Part shown: positions 1 to 10,468 of the stretch, in pieces | How positions within the stretch are numbered: the first letter of the stretch is position 1 | How the letters are laid out: each line of letters opens with the position of its first letter | Origin: Coix lacryma-jobi var. lacryma-jobi | Taxonomy: Eukaryota; Streptophyta; Magnoliopsida; Poales; Poaceae | Assembly (NCBI GenBank): GCA_009763385.1 | Contig: CM019827.1 | Span: forward strand, 95,702,177 to 95,766,176 | Direction of reading: 5' to 3' | DNA: 64,000 nt | Position numbers and translations under genes: made by a program | Notes under the pieces: model-generated | Told to the model about the DNA's origin: nothing | The model's database searches: none | The model's input: the letters and a program-made list of their open reading frames with translations, nothing else

Positions 1-365
1 GGAAAAAATATAGGGTGGCCTTGTATATACATTCATTTATCATAGACATGAATCATTTATGACGTAATATACTATGAATTAATATTTATATACTTCAATA
101 TGATTTATGTTTATATATAATATTGATGATTTAATATTTATATTCTTATATACATATTATAATAAGATTGACATCAATAAATACTTGAGGCCTAGTTGGA
201 TCCATATAATGGGTAAGCTATTAGTGGACTAAATGTAAGAAGTTTACATTCAACTCAGATTTTACATGGGCCTAGCTAATTTCCATAGCATATATGAGAT
301 TTTGACCAAACGAGCCCATAAAACAATTGCCTAGCACAGCCCATATAGCACAAAGATCAGCTCAG
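1..365. other. AT-rich intergenic DNA, no gene seen
   Basis: AT-rich sequence with no convincing ORF, RNA gene or element boundary on either strand. Confidence 0.6.
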
Positions 366-640
366 TTTTTTTTTTTTTGCAATTACACACTCACCTCTTA
401 TAAACACACATACATCCTATCCCTATTAGCATCTCTCCGTAAAACTGAGTTGGACCGATAAATCTCAACATTGACGAAGTCGCCAGAGACAACTCGTTGT
501 CGACGGACACCCTGCCTACAACTAAAAGAATAGAACAATTAAATTTTATAATAAACACTCATGTCAAGTTGAGGAATTGAACTCGAGTGGACACAAGTTC
601 TACCGTAAGGAACTCAACCAACTGACATATGCTAGACACA
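366..640 (-). mobile_element. tRNA-derived SINE (Au-like), minus strand
   Basis: On the minus strand the sequence opens with a tRNA-like head. An A-box-like TCAGTTGGTTGAGTTCC lies near 606-625 and a B-box-like GAGTTCAATTCC near 573-584. A roughly 190-bp body follows and ends in a 13-nt poly(A) tract, seen as the T run at 366-378 on the plus strand. This is the layout of grass tRNA-type SINEs, which are copied by LINE machinery and transcribed by Pol III. The 5' boundary near 640 is approximate and I could not define a TSD. Confidence 0.5.
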
Positions 641-734
641 AATCAAATGATAACAATTCATGACAAAATCAATAGTACCAAAATCAATAAGTTAGCTAGA
701 AATTAATAATTACAAAATAATTTTTCATCGCATA

Positions 735-1983
735 CACTACGTCAAAATCAATTTACACAACATTGCCAAAACCGGCTCCGTGACGAACTCTTTTTTTACC
801 CGCTGCGGTAAATATCTTGATTAACCGCAACAAACATTTTTTATTTACCGTGACGAGAATTTTGTCCGATGCGGTTAATCGATTTACCGCAGCGGACATT
901 TTAAAATACCCACCATAGAAAATACTCATTTACCGCAGCAGACGTCTTAAAATGTCCGCTGTGGTAAATGGTTTAACCGCAGCGGACAACATATATGGCC
1001 CGTCACGGTAAATGGCAAGGTCCAGGGTGAGGCGTCCGAGTATAAAATACGCACTTAGGGTTTCAACGGTGGCAGACTTATCCTCTCACTCCATCTCTCT
1101 CACCGCCTCTCAGCCTTATCCTCTCACTCCCTCTCTCTCAGACTTCGCATGGAGGCGACACGGAAGGTCCACAGCGGCGCCGGTCGCGGCCTCCACGACG
1201 CTCATGCGGGCGGGTCATGGCCTCACAGGGCGCGGCCTCCACGGGCGGGCCCTCCACGGCGGCGCGGGGCGCGGCCTCCACGGGCGGACCCTCCACGGCG
1301 GTGCGGGGCGCGGCCTCCACGGCTTCGCGGGGCATGGCCTCCATGGCGGCGCACACACCGGCCTCCACGGCCGGCCCTCCACGGCGGCATGGGGCGCGGC
1401 CTCCATGGGCGGGCCCTCAACGGCGACGCGGGACGCGACCTCCATGGGCGGGCCCTCAACGGCGGCGCGGGCCACGTTCTCGCGGGGCGCAGGGCGCATG
1501 GCGGAGCGGTGGCAGATCTACCCCGAGAGCGAAGCGCCGCCACCTCCGACCTGCTCTGCTCCATGTGCGTCGCGTGCTCGGCCTCGGCCTCGGGCTTGGC
1601 TCAGGCTCGCGCTCCGGCTCTCCGTCCACAGCACGCTCGACGACGATGACGACGACATCGAGGCCCTCCTTCTCCGTCTCCGCCGCCACGGGGGCCTGCT
1701 CGTACCCCAGATCCAGATGGCGGCGACCTGTGGATGGGCTCACCGAGCCTGCAGATAGGCTCGGCGGGCTTGTCCTGGATATTTTCTTTTTTTTTGTTTT
1801 TTCTGAAATTATTAACCGTGGCGGGCACATCTAAGGTGCCGCTGCGAAAATCAATTTACCGCAGAGGCAAAGGCGCCCGCTGCGGTGGTGGCCATGATTA
1901 ACCGTGGCCTTGTCATCGCAGCGGCGCCTTTGCCCGCTGCGGTAAACCGTTTTTCGCCCGCGGTTAAAATTACTGTAGTAGTG
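735..1983. mobile_element. Non-autonomous CACTA transposon
   Basis: The left end begins CACTACGTCAAAATC at 735 and the right end finishes ACTGTAGTAGTG at 1983. Both are flanked by the 3-bp direct repeat ATA (732-734 and 1984-1986), as expected for CACTA. Subterminal zones carry many copies of ACCGCAGCGGAC-like units in both orientations, the kind of array bound by TnpA-type proteins. No transposase is present; the interior is a GC-rich minisatellite. It must have been mobilised in trans. Confidence 0.9.
1210..1490. repeat. GC-rich minisatellite inside the CACTA element
   Basis: Imperfect tandem units of about 36 bp combine GCGGCCTCCACGG with GGCGGGCCCTCCACGGCG. All six frames stay largely open across it, giving repetitive GRGLHGRALHGG-like translations. 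This reflects composition and repetition and is not evidence of a protein. Confidence 0.75.
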
Positions 1984-2059
1984 ATAATAAACTACATGTT
2001 GTGAGCTTACTCATTGTCGTCTCTTGCACCTATTCTAGGAATGTCTTCTTCATGACCTA

Positions 2060-3615
2060 TGAAAGGATCAAGATGCCCAAGGGGGGGGTGAATTGGGCTT
2101 TTCTAAAACTTCTTTCAAGAATTAAACCTATCAAGCTCCAATTAACCCCTAGTGCCTAGAAGTGTGTTTCTCTTTTACTCTACCACACAAAAGATCAAGA
2201 CTAAGCCACTCTAACTCTAGCAAAGCAATTCAATATAGAATGAACAAAAAGTAGTAATGCGGAATTGAATTGCTTGAATGTAATGCGAAAGTAAGAGAGT
2301 AGAGATACTCAACGATCTTTTTGCCGAGGTATCGAGGTGTCGCACACCACCCCCCTAGTCCTCGTTGGAGCACCCGCGCAAGGGTATCGCTCCCCCTTGA
2401 TCCGCGCAAGGATCAAGTGCTCAATACGAGCTGATTCTTCGCCTCTCGGCCTGGTGAATCGCTCGCTACCGTCACAACTTGACTTGGGTCATCCACAATG
2501 CCTCCGGATGATCACCAAGCTCTCCGATCGCCACCAAGCCATCTAGGTGATGCCGATCACCAAGAGTAACAAGCTAGAACTCTCACTTGACAACACAAGC
2601 CAAGAGATGGATGGATGCACACTTGCTACTCAATTCTCAGTAGGAGGTGTCTAATTCTCACAATTAGCAAATCACTCAACCTCACTAGGGCTCTTGCACT
2701 CACTCACACACTCACAAGGTGTTTCTCAGCTGATGGAAGTGGCAAGAACACTCAAATGGATGGAGGAAGGAATATATATATACCCCCCAACCCGGCCATC
2801 CAAAAACAGGACAAGACAGGGTTTCTGCGGGGGCATCGGACGCTCCGATGCCTATCATCGGACGCGCCGATGACCACACACAACGGTCGACTGTACCCTC
2901 TTGTAAGACATGTTTATGGAGCATCGGACGCTGGGGAGCGTCCGATGCCTCTGCATCGGACGCGTCTGATGCCAAAAGGACCTCTCTGGAACCTCTCTGC
3001 GTGGCCATCGGACGCTGCCCCTCAGCGTCCGATGCCTTCCACAGTTCACTGCCAAGTGAACAGTGACACCGGATCATCCGATGTGGCACCATCGGAGCCT
3101 CCGATGCCACGCACCACCCAAACCCTAAGTCGGTGTGGGCATCGGAGCCTCCGATGCCCACTCGACCAGCGTCCGATGCCCGTAACCAGGGCAAGATCAA
3201 CTCGGATCGCGACGCGGTCTTTAACGACTTTTGTTCCTCTCGACATAAGGCACTCTCTGAGCTTCTAGGGCTATGAAATAACAAGTGTGCACCACACCTA
3301 CCTCATAGACTCATCTAGGTCAAGCTACTAATTCACACCCCTCTTTATAGTACGGCCAAAGGGAAAACAAAGACCTAAGACTACCTAAGTGTCCTCCAAC
3401 ACCATACGACACTTAGCCTAGCCTACCACCGTCTTCGTCGTCCGTCCTTTGAAAACCGAAACGATTTCCATCGCCAGGGGACATGAACTCCATATGCCCG
3501 TATCGTCGCCATTACCGTGACCTAACTTATCCCTGTTTCTGCAAAACACACGTTAGTCACAATAATCTTGTGTTTCATCCAATCACCGAAACCCACTAGG
3601 GCCAAGATGCGTTCA
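2060..3615 (-). repeat. 3' LTR of the SIRE-type Copia
   Basis: 1556-bp LTR. On the minus strand it runs from TGAACGCATC to GATCCTTTCA, so the ends form the inverted repeat TGAA/TTCA. It lies directly after the polypurine tract. Compared with the 27888 copy it keeps an extra segment of about 24 bp near 2950 and lacks a 31-bp block found near 28244 in the other LTR. It contains the hairpin array described separately. Confidence 0.93.
2834..3180. repeat. Array of CATCGGACG/CGTCCGATG palindromes (3' LTR)
   Basis: At least eight short inverted repeats are built on CATCGGA...TCCGATG. One has an 11-bp stem, CATCGGACGCT and AGCGTCCGATG, around a GGGG loop. Others have zero to eight nt between arms. 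Core variants are GACGC and GAGCC. Spacers are unrelated, so this is a dispersed set of hairpins and not a tandem repeat. The 5' LTR has the same array at 28698-29020. Confidence 0.85.
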
Positions 3616-3616
3616 A

Positions 3617-3629
3617 TCTCCCCCTTTTT
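3617..3629 (-). promoter_or_regulatory. Polypurine tract of the SIRE-type Copia
   Basis: The minus strand reads AAAAAGGGGGAGA immediately upstream of the 3' LTR. This is the RNase H-resistant primer for plus-strand cDNA synthesis. Confidence 0.85.
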
Positions 3630-4046
3630 GGTGATTGATGACAACACGAGATCGAGTATAGAGAGAAGAGGTTTTCAAGTCATGACATGTATGAACTTGC
3701 AATGAAAAGAGAAAATGATTAGGGCAAGTTCATACAGCATGCCAACATCCTGCACTCAACAAGTTAGAATGAATAGCAAGTGCAAGAGTAAAGAGCTCGA
3801 ATACATGACAAATGAGAATTGAGCGCAAGTAAATGAGCCAAACGAAATGACATGTCATATATGATAACATAGTGAGCACATACATGTCATCAAGGTCCAT
3901 AGCACAGTATATCACATAAACAAGCACAAAAGATGCGATAAGCAAAGAGCGTATGAAAATATAACAATCAAAAACACAAAAGCCCTCTCACACCACTCCC
4001 CTATCGCTATACTCATCACTCTCCCCCTTTGGCATCAAGCGCCAAA

Positions 4047-6612
4047 CTACGCGTCGGAGGGCAGAGGTGGGGCAGACGAGTCAGGTGTCGTCTCCGGAGT
4101 CCTCTGAGTGAACTCGAACTGCTGAAGGAGGGCCTCGGAGTCGGAGGACGAGTCGTCGGTAGCCTGCTGACCCTCTGTAGCTGGAAGCTGCGGAGAAGCG
4201 GTCTGGGTCGGCTCGGACTGCTGGACCGGCTCGGTCTGCTCTGCCTGCTCTGAAGCTGTCACAGTCTCGGTAGCAGTGTCAAGCTGAGTAGTGGAGTGCG
4301 GAAGCTCATGAATCGGAGGTAACTCAGCCTGCACGGTCGTCGTGGTCTCAGACTGGACGGGCTCTGTCTGCTCTGAGGACGCTACAGAACTCGAAAGAGT
4401 CTCAGTAGTGGAAGTGACTGGAGCTGTAGACGTCCGGACTGGGTCCTGCAGATCTGGCGTAGGGAACCCAGTGAGCTCGCTGAAAGTGGCCGACAGGTCT
4501 TGAGTCACAGAGGTCGTCGTAGCGTAGAGAGACTCTGTCGGCCTAGGCGTGAAACTTGTCCGCAGCGGACTGAAAAGCGGGGCCCCGCCTGGAGGAGTAG
4601 AGAAACTCATAAACTACGAGGAGCTGGGGCCCGGGAACTGCTGCTGCTGCGGACCAAACTGCGGCTGCGGCTGAGGAGGGACTGGTGGCTGCTACTGAAG
4701 CTGCTGAGGAGGGGGCTGCTGCCACTGCCACTGAGGAGGACCGCTGGCTAATCGCTCCATGAAGCTCAAAGTCTGCTGCTGTAAAGCCATCATCTGACGT
4801 TGTAGTGCATCAGACCTCTCCTGCGCTGCTGCTGTGCAAGTGCCTGCTGCTGTGCCAACCTCTGCTGCTCCTGGGCAAGCCGCTGGACGTCCTGGGTCAC
4901 CGTCCTCTGCTGCTCCTCCATCCGTGCTAGAATAGCAAGGAGTGCTGGATCGGAGGAAGCAGTACCGCTGGTCCCAGCCTGGGAGTCGTGTGCACGCGGC
5001 TGGTAGCGAGGCGGGAGCTGGTAATCCTCATCTGAGCTATCGGTGGGATCCGAGACTACGTGGGGGTCACCACCCTCGAGATCTGCAAGCTCCTGCTCTA
5101 TGAGGGCCTGAACTGCCTCGTCCTGCTCCTGAGCTGACTCGGGCACCTCAGGTCTCTGGCGTGAGGAGGACGGTGCCTGCTGCTCCTGCTGCCTGCGGTC
5201 GCGGCCGTATCCCAATAACTGACTCATGTTATACTCCGGGAATACAGTCGCAGAACTGGTGAGTGACTGACTAAGGCGGGTACCAGTGGTGGCAGCGACC
5301 TTCCAAAGAATGTAGGAAATCCAATGAGCATATGGAAGCTGCCGGCGGGCCTTGATGCCCTCTGCTACAGTGTCCTCGATCTCACACAGGATCACGTCCC
5401 AAACGTCAAACTGCTGCTGCCTGACCATATACGCAAGTAACCATAGCTGTAGCCTGGAAAGACCCTCTCCGAAGCCCACCCTGGGAAGCAAGGTCCGCCT
5501 GAGGATCGTGTTGAGGATCCGAGCCGTAGGGGTAAGGTCCCTAGGAGTGCGACTCGAACCCTCGCCGAACGGCTCTGTGAAGCACGGACAAACCAAGTCT
5601 GTCGAAGGCTGTGCACCACCGTGAGAGCGGCGGGGTGGCTCCGTCCGGTCGTAACACAAGTCGTGGATCCGGGTCTGTGATCGTGTCAATCCAAACCAAT
5701 CCCGGATCTCGGACGAGAACAGTCTGTAGGTGTCCCCCTCAAGTGCGAACTCAATAGTCTCTCGTCTGTCTGGTGTACCCACAACGAAGCATAAAACTGA
5801 AAGACCCAGTCCTCGATATATGAGCCAGACCGCCCCAGAAGGTCTGCTACACACCAGGTAGGTAAGTGAGGATGGGGTGAATCTGCTCTCCTGCTGCGTC
5901 CACAACTGCCTCTAGTGAACAAACACGCTGGGGTCGCAAAGAAATCCCGGCGTTCCTGTAACCCTGGTAGAAATCCTCCTGCAGCACAGTATAGAACGAC
6001 GGACCAGCCTGCTCCTCCTGCCGCTCCCTGGGAAACCACTGCTCCACTGGTACGAGTCGGAGTGTCTGGATCTGTGAGGAAGTGGCGCCCCTGAGGTCCA
6101 GTCGCGGGATCGGCGGAGGAGCACGCCTCGACGGAGCACGTGCTCCCCGCAGAGGGATGTCGGGCCGGGGTGGCACCGCTGTCCAGCGACGGGTGGACCG
6201 GCGTCGGGGAACCTCCTCAGGAACCTCCTCCTCTGCCTCTACCTCTGGAGCCGCTGCCTCGGCTGCCTCGGCCTCTGCCTGGCCCTATGCTGAACTCTGG
6301 GGCTCGACCCCTGGGGAGGTGAACGTCGTCCGACAACCGGCAGCCATAAGCGTGCCAGTCGGAGAGTGGTGAACCGCTCAACCTCCTCAACCTCCTCAAC
6401 GCTGCTGGGGGACGACTGGTCCTCAATCCTGAGTCCGCCCGAACTGCCTCCCTACTCGGCTCTCGCTGCTGCATCGGCCACTGCCTGGGCCTGATCTGCC
6501 TCTCGCTCCTGACGAGTGCGCTTCCCCTTCCCAGGCCTCTGACCGGAAGGGGACGACGGGGAGGAGAGTCGTCGGAGCCACCACCAACGTTCTTGCAGCG
6601 CATGGCTGACAA
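4047..6612 (-). pseudogene. Envelope-position extra ORF of the SIRE-type Copia (frameshifted)
   Basis: Minus-strand coding blocks lie between RNase H and the 3' LTR, where SIRE/Maximus elements carry an additional ORF. Blocks at 6176-5847, 5905-4790 and 4610-4047 are in different frames, so the gene is broken. The first is Arg/Pro-rich. The second has a globular part with many aromatic and hydrophobic residues (about 45-225), resembling what I recall as the putative plant transposon protein domain, then a Gln-rich coiled coil ending in repeated RLAQEQQ units. The third is Ser/Thr/Gln/Glu-rich and disordered. The family is called envelope-like by position; I see no clear signal peptide or membrane anchor, so a nucleic-acid-related role is as plausible. 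The function is unknown. Confidence 0.6.
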
Positions 6613-7547
6613 GAACGAGAAGAATAGTCACTGAAAAGAGCTGAACTGCCACTGAACAGAAACTACTGACTCTGAAAACCCTTGACCAGCAGCTGACCAG
6701 AAGACCACTGACAAAGACTCCCCCTGGCACTGAAAACCGCTGCCTCTGTCACTCGCGAGGCTTGGCCTCGATCCGTACCCGCGGGCTTGGCCCCGGGTTA
6801 TCGGTTACTGACAACTGACCAAGCTGTCAATGTCAAACCACTGACTCGCTGCGAGATGAGAGAGGATAGATAAGCACACATATAATCTAGGGAGAAGAAG
6901 ACCCTAAGGAAGCAAAGCAGAGAAGATAAGAAGGGAATTGGCTGTGCTACCTGTCGAACGACGAAACGACCCAAGCAAGGGATGAGGAATGATGTTTCGG
7001 GATCCACACGGCAAACCAAAAGTGTCTGCAAAAGGTTTGGATGGAAACAGGGGTTAGAACAGCAAGAAATTGGCATTGGGGCATTGGATCGAACACTTGG
7101 AGCGCATGGATTAGGAAGGAGGAGGAGGATGCTCACTGTGAGTATTTGCCGGCGGGGGAGAGGTCGCCGGAGAGACGAAGGAACGCGAGGGGGACGAGCT
7201 CCGGGGAAGAAGACTCGGACTCCGGCGAGTTTCTCCGATCGAGCGAGACGGGCGCAGCTAGGGCTCTGGCGATGCGCGCGCAACAGGGAGCTCGGGAAAG
7301 CAGCGGCCGGCGGCCGGAGGGGATGATCGAGCACGGCGGAGCAAAGGGCCGACGGCGAGAGTGGGCAGAGCGACGGCGCGGTGAAGGGCACACGGTGGAG
7401 AGCACGGCGACCGGCGATGCACCGGTTAGGGTTAGGACGAGGTCAGTGCTGTCGCGGCGCGGGCGTTTGGGCATGAGGAAGAAGACAGCGAAGGTATGAC
7501 GAGTGGGACCGAGATGTCATGGGGACCTTACTGCGCCGCTTAAAGGA
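6613..7547 (-). other. Gene-like GC-rich leader upstream of the envelope-position ORF
   Basis: On the minus strand this spacer looks like a plant gene leader. A GC-rich tract (about 7470-7130) is followed by GT-start and pyrimidine-CAG sites (for example TTTTGCAG near 7030 and a CTCGCAG site near 6850), and then the extra ORF. No conserved protein is visible; open frames here reflect GC content. It may be an internal promoter or spliced leader for the downstream ORF. That is inference. Confidence 0.35.
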
Positions 7548-7800
7548 GCATCGGACGCTCCGATGAAAACACATCGGAAGCGCCGATGCCTGACCAGAGA
7601 GCTCCAGAATGGCCAAAAAACGCATCGGATGCGTCCGGTCCATGGCATCGGATGCTGGGTAGCGTCCGATGGTGCATCGGAGGCTCCGTTGAGGACACAT
7701 CGGATGCAGGCAAAACACTGTTCCAGCCGGGGCAGTCTACAGTGCAGGCATCGGACGCTGGGTCAGCTTCCGATGCAGCATCCGATGCTGCTTCTGATGC
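7548..7800. repeat. Second copy of the CATCGGA/TCCGATG palindrome array, internal to the Copia
   Basis: At least five hairpins of the LTR type recur here, outside the LTRs, between RNase H and the envelope-position ORF. One pairs CATCGGATGCT with AGCGTCCGATG. Spacer sequence differs from the LTR, so this is not simply a recent LTR copy. Confidence 0.8.
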
Positions 7801-8289
7801 AGCATTTAGGGTAGATCTGAAGGTCTCCGTTGCAGCTCCCTCTCCCAACTAAGTTCCAACTCAAATAAGAGGCAAATAAACACCAGTTGGAATCTAGGTT
7901 GAGCATCCTCGCATAAACCCTCAATTTTATAAATATTTTGCCATAGGCTACATATCATTTTGAGGTAAAATAGGCGATAAAACTCGAGGAGACAACATGT
8001 GCCACCAAAACTAGGGGTCTTAACCATTAGGAGCCTCAAATGCTCCCCCTAGCGGTGGACGAACACAGCGGTTGCTCAAGACATAACCGAAAAGAAACGA
8101 CAAAGCAACAACCATGCATATGCAATGCAATACGGAATTTGAATCTAGTTTGCTTGTCAAGTTTGCTCATGGGTAAGCTTCTTCACACGCTTTTGAGGGC
8201 GGTTATCTTAACCACGTCTGACAAGCCTATGTGCATAGCATATTTTAAACATGGCATGTGATACAATGCAATGCAAAGACAACCCCCTT

Positions 8290-10468
8290 TCACCTTTTGA
8301 CAAAGTTACTTAGATCAAGCACATTTAGCTCACTTCGCAATCTACAAAGAGTGTTTTCATCTAGGGTTTTTGTGAAGATATCCGCCAATTGATCTTCGGT
8401 TCTAACTCCCTCTAAGGATATATCTTTCTTGGAAACATGATCTCTAAGGAAGTGATGGCGAATATCTATGTGCTTTGTGCGAGAGTGTTGAACCGGGTTG
8501 TTAGCAAGCTTAACCCGCGCTCTCATTGTCACACAACAAAGGTACCCTTTCTAGAACTACACCATAGTCTAAAAGGGTTTTGTTTCATGTAAAGGATTTG
8601 TGCACAACAAGCACCCGCGGCTATGTATTCCGCCTCGGCGGTAGACAAGGCCACACTATTTTGCTTCTTTGAACTCCATGAAACTAGTGATCTCCCAAGC
8701 AAATGGCACCCTCCGGATGTGCTTTTTCTATCTACTTTGCAACCCGCGTAATCCGAATCGGAATACCCAACGAGTTGGAAGTTAGCTCCTTTGGGATACC
8801 AAAGGCCAAAGCTTGGGGTGTGCTTTAGGTACCTAAGGATTCTCTTCACCGCTATGAGATGTGATTCCCTAGGATCGGCTTGAAAGCGAGCACACATGCA
8901 CACACTAAACATGATGTCGGGCCTAGATGCGGTCAAATATAACAAGCTACCAATCATAGAACGGTAGAGAGTTTGGTCAACCGGGTTACCTCCCACATCT
9001 AGGTCGAGATGTTCGTTTGTTGGCATTGGAGTCTTGATAGGCTTGCAATCATCCATGTTGAAGCGCTTGAGGAGGTCTTTTGTATACTTCTCTTGAGATA
9101 TGAAAGTCCCCTCCTTCAATTGCTTGACTTGGAAGCCTAGGAAGAATGTGAGCTCTCCAATCATGGACATTTCGAACTCCTTGACATCAAGTCACCAAAT
9201 TCCTTGCAATATGCTTCATTTGTTGACCCGAAGATGATATCATCAACGTAGACTGACAAATGAAGATCTCTCCATCAAGCTTCTTGGTGAATAGTGTGGT
9301 GTCGACCATCCCAATGGTGAATCCCTTCTCAATGAGGAAGTCCCGGACGCACTCATACCATGCTCTTGGGGCTTGCTTGAGCCCATATAGCGCCTTGGAC
9401 AACCTATAAACATGATTAGGATATCTAGGGTCTTCAAACCCGGGAGGTTGATCAACATAGACTAGTTCATTTATGAAGCCATTTAAAATGCACTTTTCAC
9501 ATCCATTTGATATAATTTAATGTCATGATGTGATGCATATGCAAGGAGGATACGAATGGCTTCGAGTCTTGCAACCGGTGCAAAGGTCTCTCCAAAATCC
9601 AAACCTTCAACTTGAGAGAACCCCTTTGCTACTAGCCTTGCCTTGTTTCTAACAACCTTGCCTTGATCATCTTGCTTGTTTCTAAACACCCATTTTGTTC
9701 CAATGACTCTTGCGCCTTTGGGTCGCTCTTCAAGTGTCCAAACTTGGTTGCGGGTGAAGTTGTTTAATTCTTCATGCATAGCATTCACCCAATCCGGATC
9801 ACCTAGAGCTTCATCTATAATGGTAGGCTCAACAAGAGACACAAAGGAGTGATGTTCAATATATAAAGCAAGTTTTTGAGATCGAGTCATTACACCCCTG
9901 TTGGACTCCCTATGATGAGTTCTTGAGGATGAGCTTGTAGTAGAGGAGTAGTCCTTTGATCAACCACTTGAGGAGCCGCTTGTGGAGCATCAACATCTTG
10001 AGCTTGTACCACCATTTGATCATGGGAGACATGAGTATCTTCAAATGGATCCTTCCCATCTTTGTCATCAACAAGTGGTACATTTGATGAGGATGGCTTG
10101 TCAATGACTTGCACATCATCATCATCATCTTTAGGCTTGATGGCTCCAACTGGCATGTTCTTCATGGCTCCCTCAATGGTTCATCACCTACATCATCAGA
10201 TTTTCATGCTCTCCTTGAAGCCATTAGATTCATCGAATTCCACATCATATGTTTCTTCTACCATCCCGGTGGCATGGTTGAATACTCGATATGCTTTGGA
10301 CTTCAATGTAACCAACAAGAAAACCAATATCACATCGGCGTTGAAACTTCCCTAGGTGTTGGCGCTTCTTGTAGATGTAGCATTTGCACTCAAACACTCT
10401 AAAAATGATACATCCGGCTCTTGTTGTTGAGTAGCTCTAGGGGGTCTTGCCAAGGAGACGATGGGGAA
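8290..10468 (-). pseudogene. Copia integrase C-terminus, RT and RNase H (frameshifted)
   Basis: Continuation of the Copia pol after the Gypsy insertion. Minus-strand blocks: 10468-10180 holds the integrase C-terminal tail; 10165-9890 an acidic linker; 9890-9483 the RT start (KWVFRNK, ARLVAKGF, FAPVARLEAIR, MDVKSAF); 9402-9187 the LYGLKQAPRAWYE motif, with the YVDD region displaced by a frameshift near 9240; 9170-8529 the RT thumb and RNase H (GYSDSDYAGC, STAEAEYIA); 8532-8290 the RNase H end (RTKHIDIRHHFLRD, QLADIFTK). Breaks are mostly indels between otherwise conserved segments. It would have supplied cDNA synthesis inside the virus-like particle. Confidence 0.9.

Noticed and set aside
1012..1834. 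Overlapping long ORFs on both strands near 1.0-1.8 kb
   Set aside because: They are open because of the GC-rich minisatellite inside the CACTA element; translations are repeats without domain features.
2834..3180. CRISPR-like look of palindromic repeats with unique spacers
   Set aside because: Irregular spacing, variable cores, an LTR context and a plant genome exclude a CRISPR array.
2615..3284. ORFs with repeated ASDA-type peptides in the Copia LTR
   Set aside because: Translations of the CATCGGACG palindromes; the same peptide appears in several frames and both strands.
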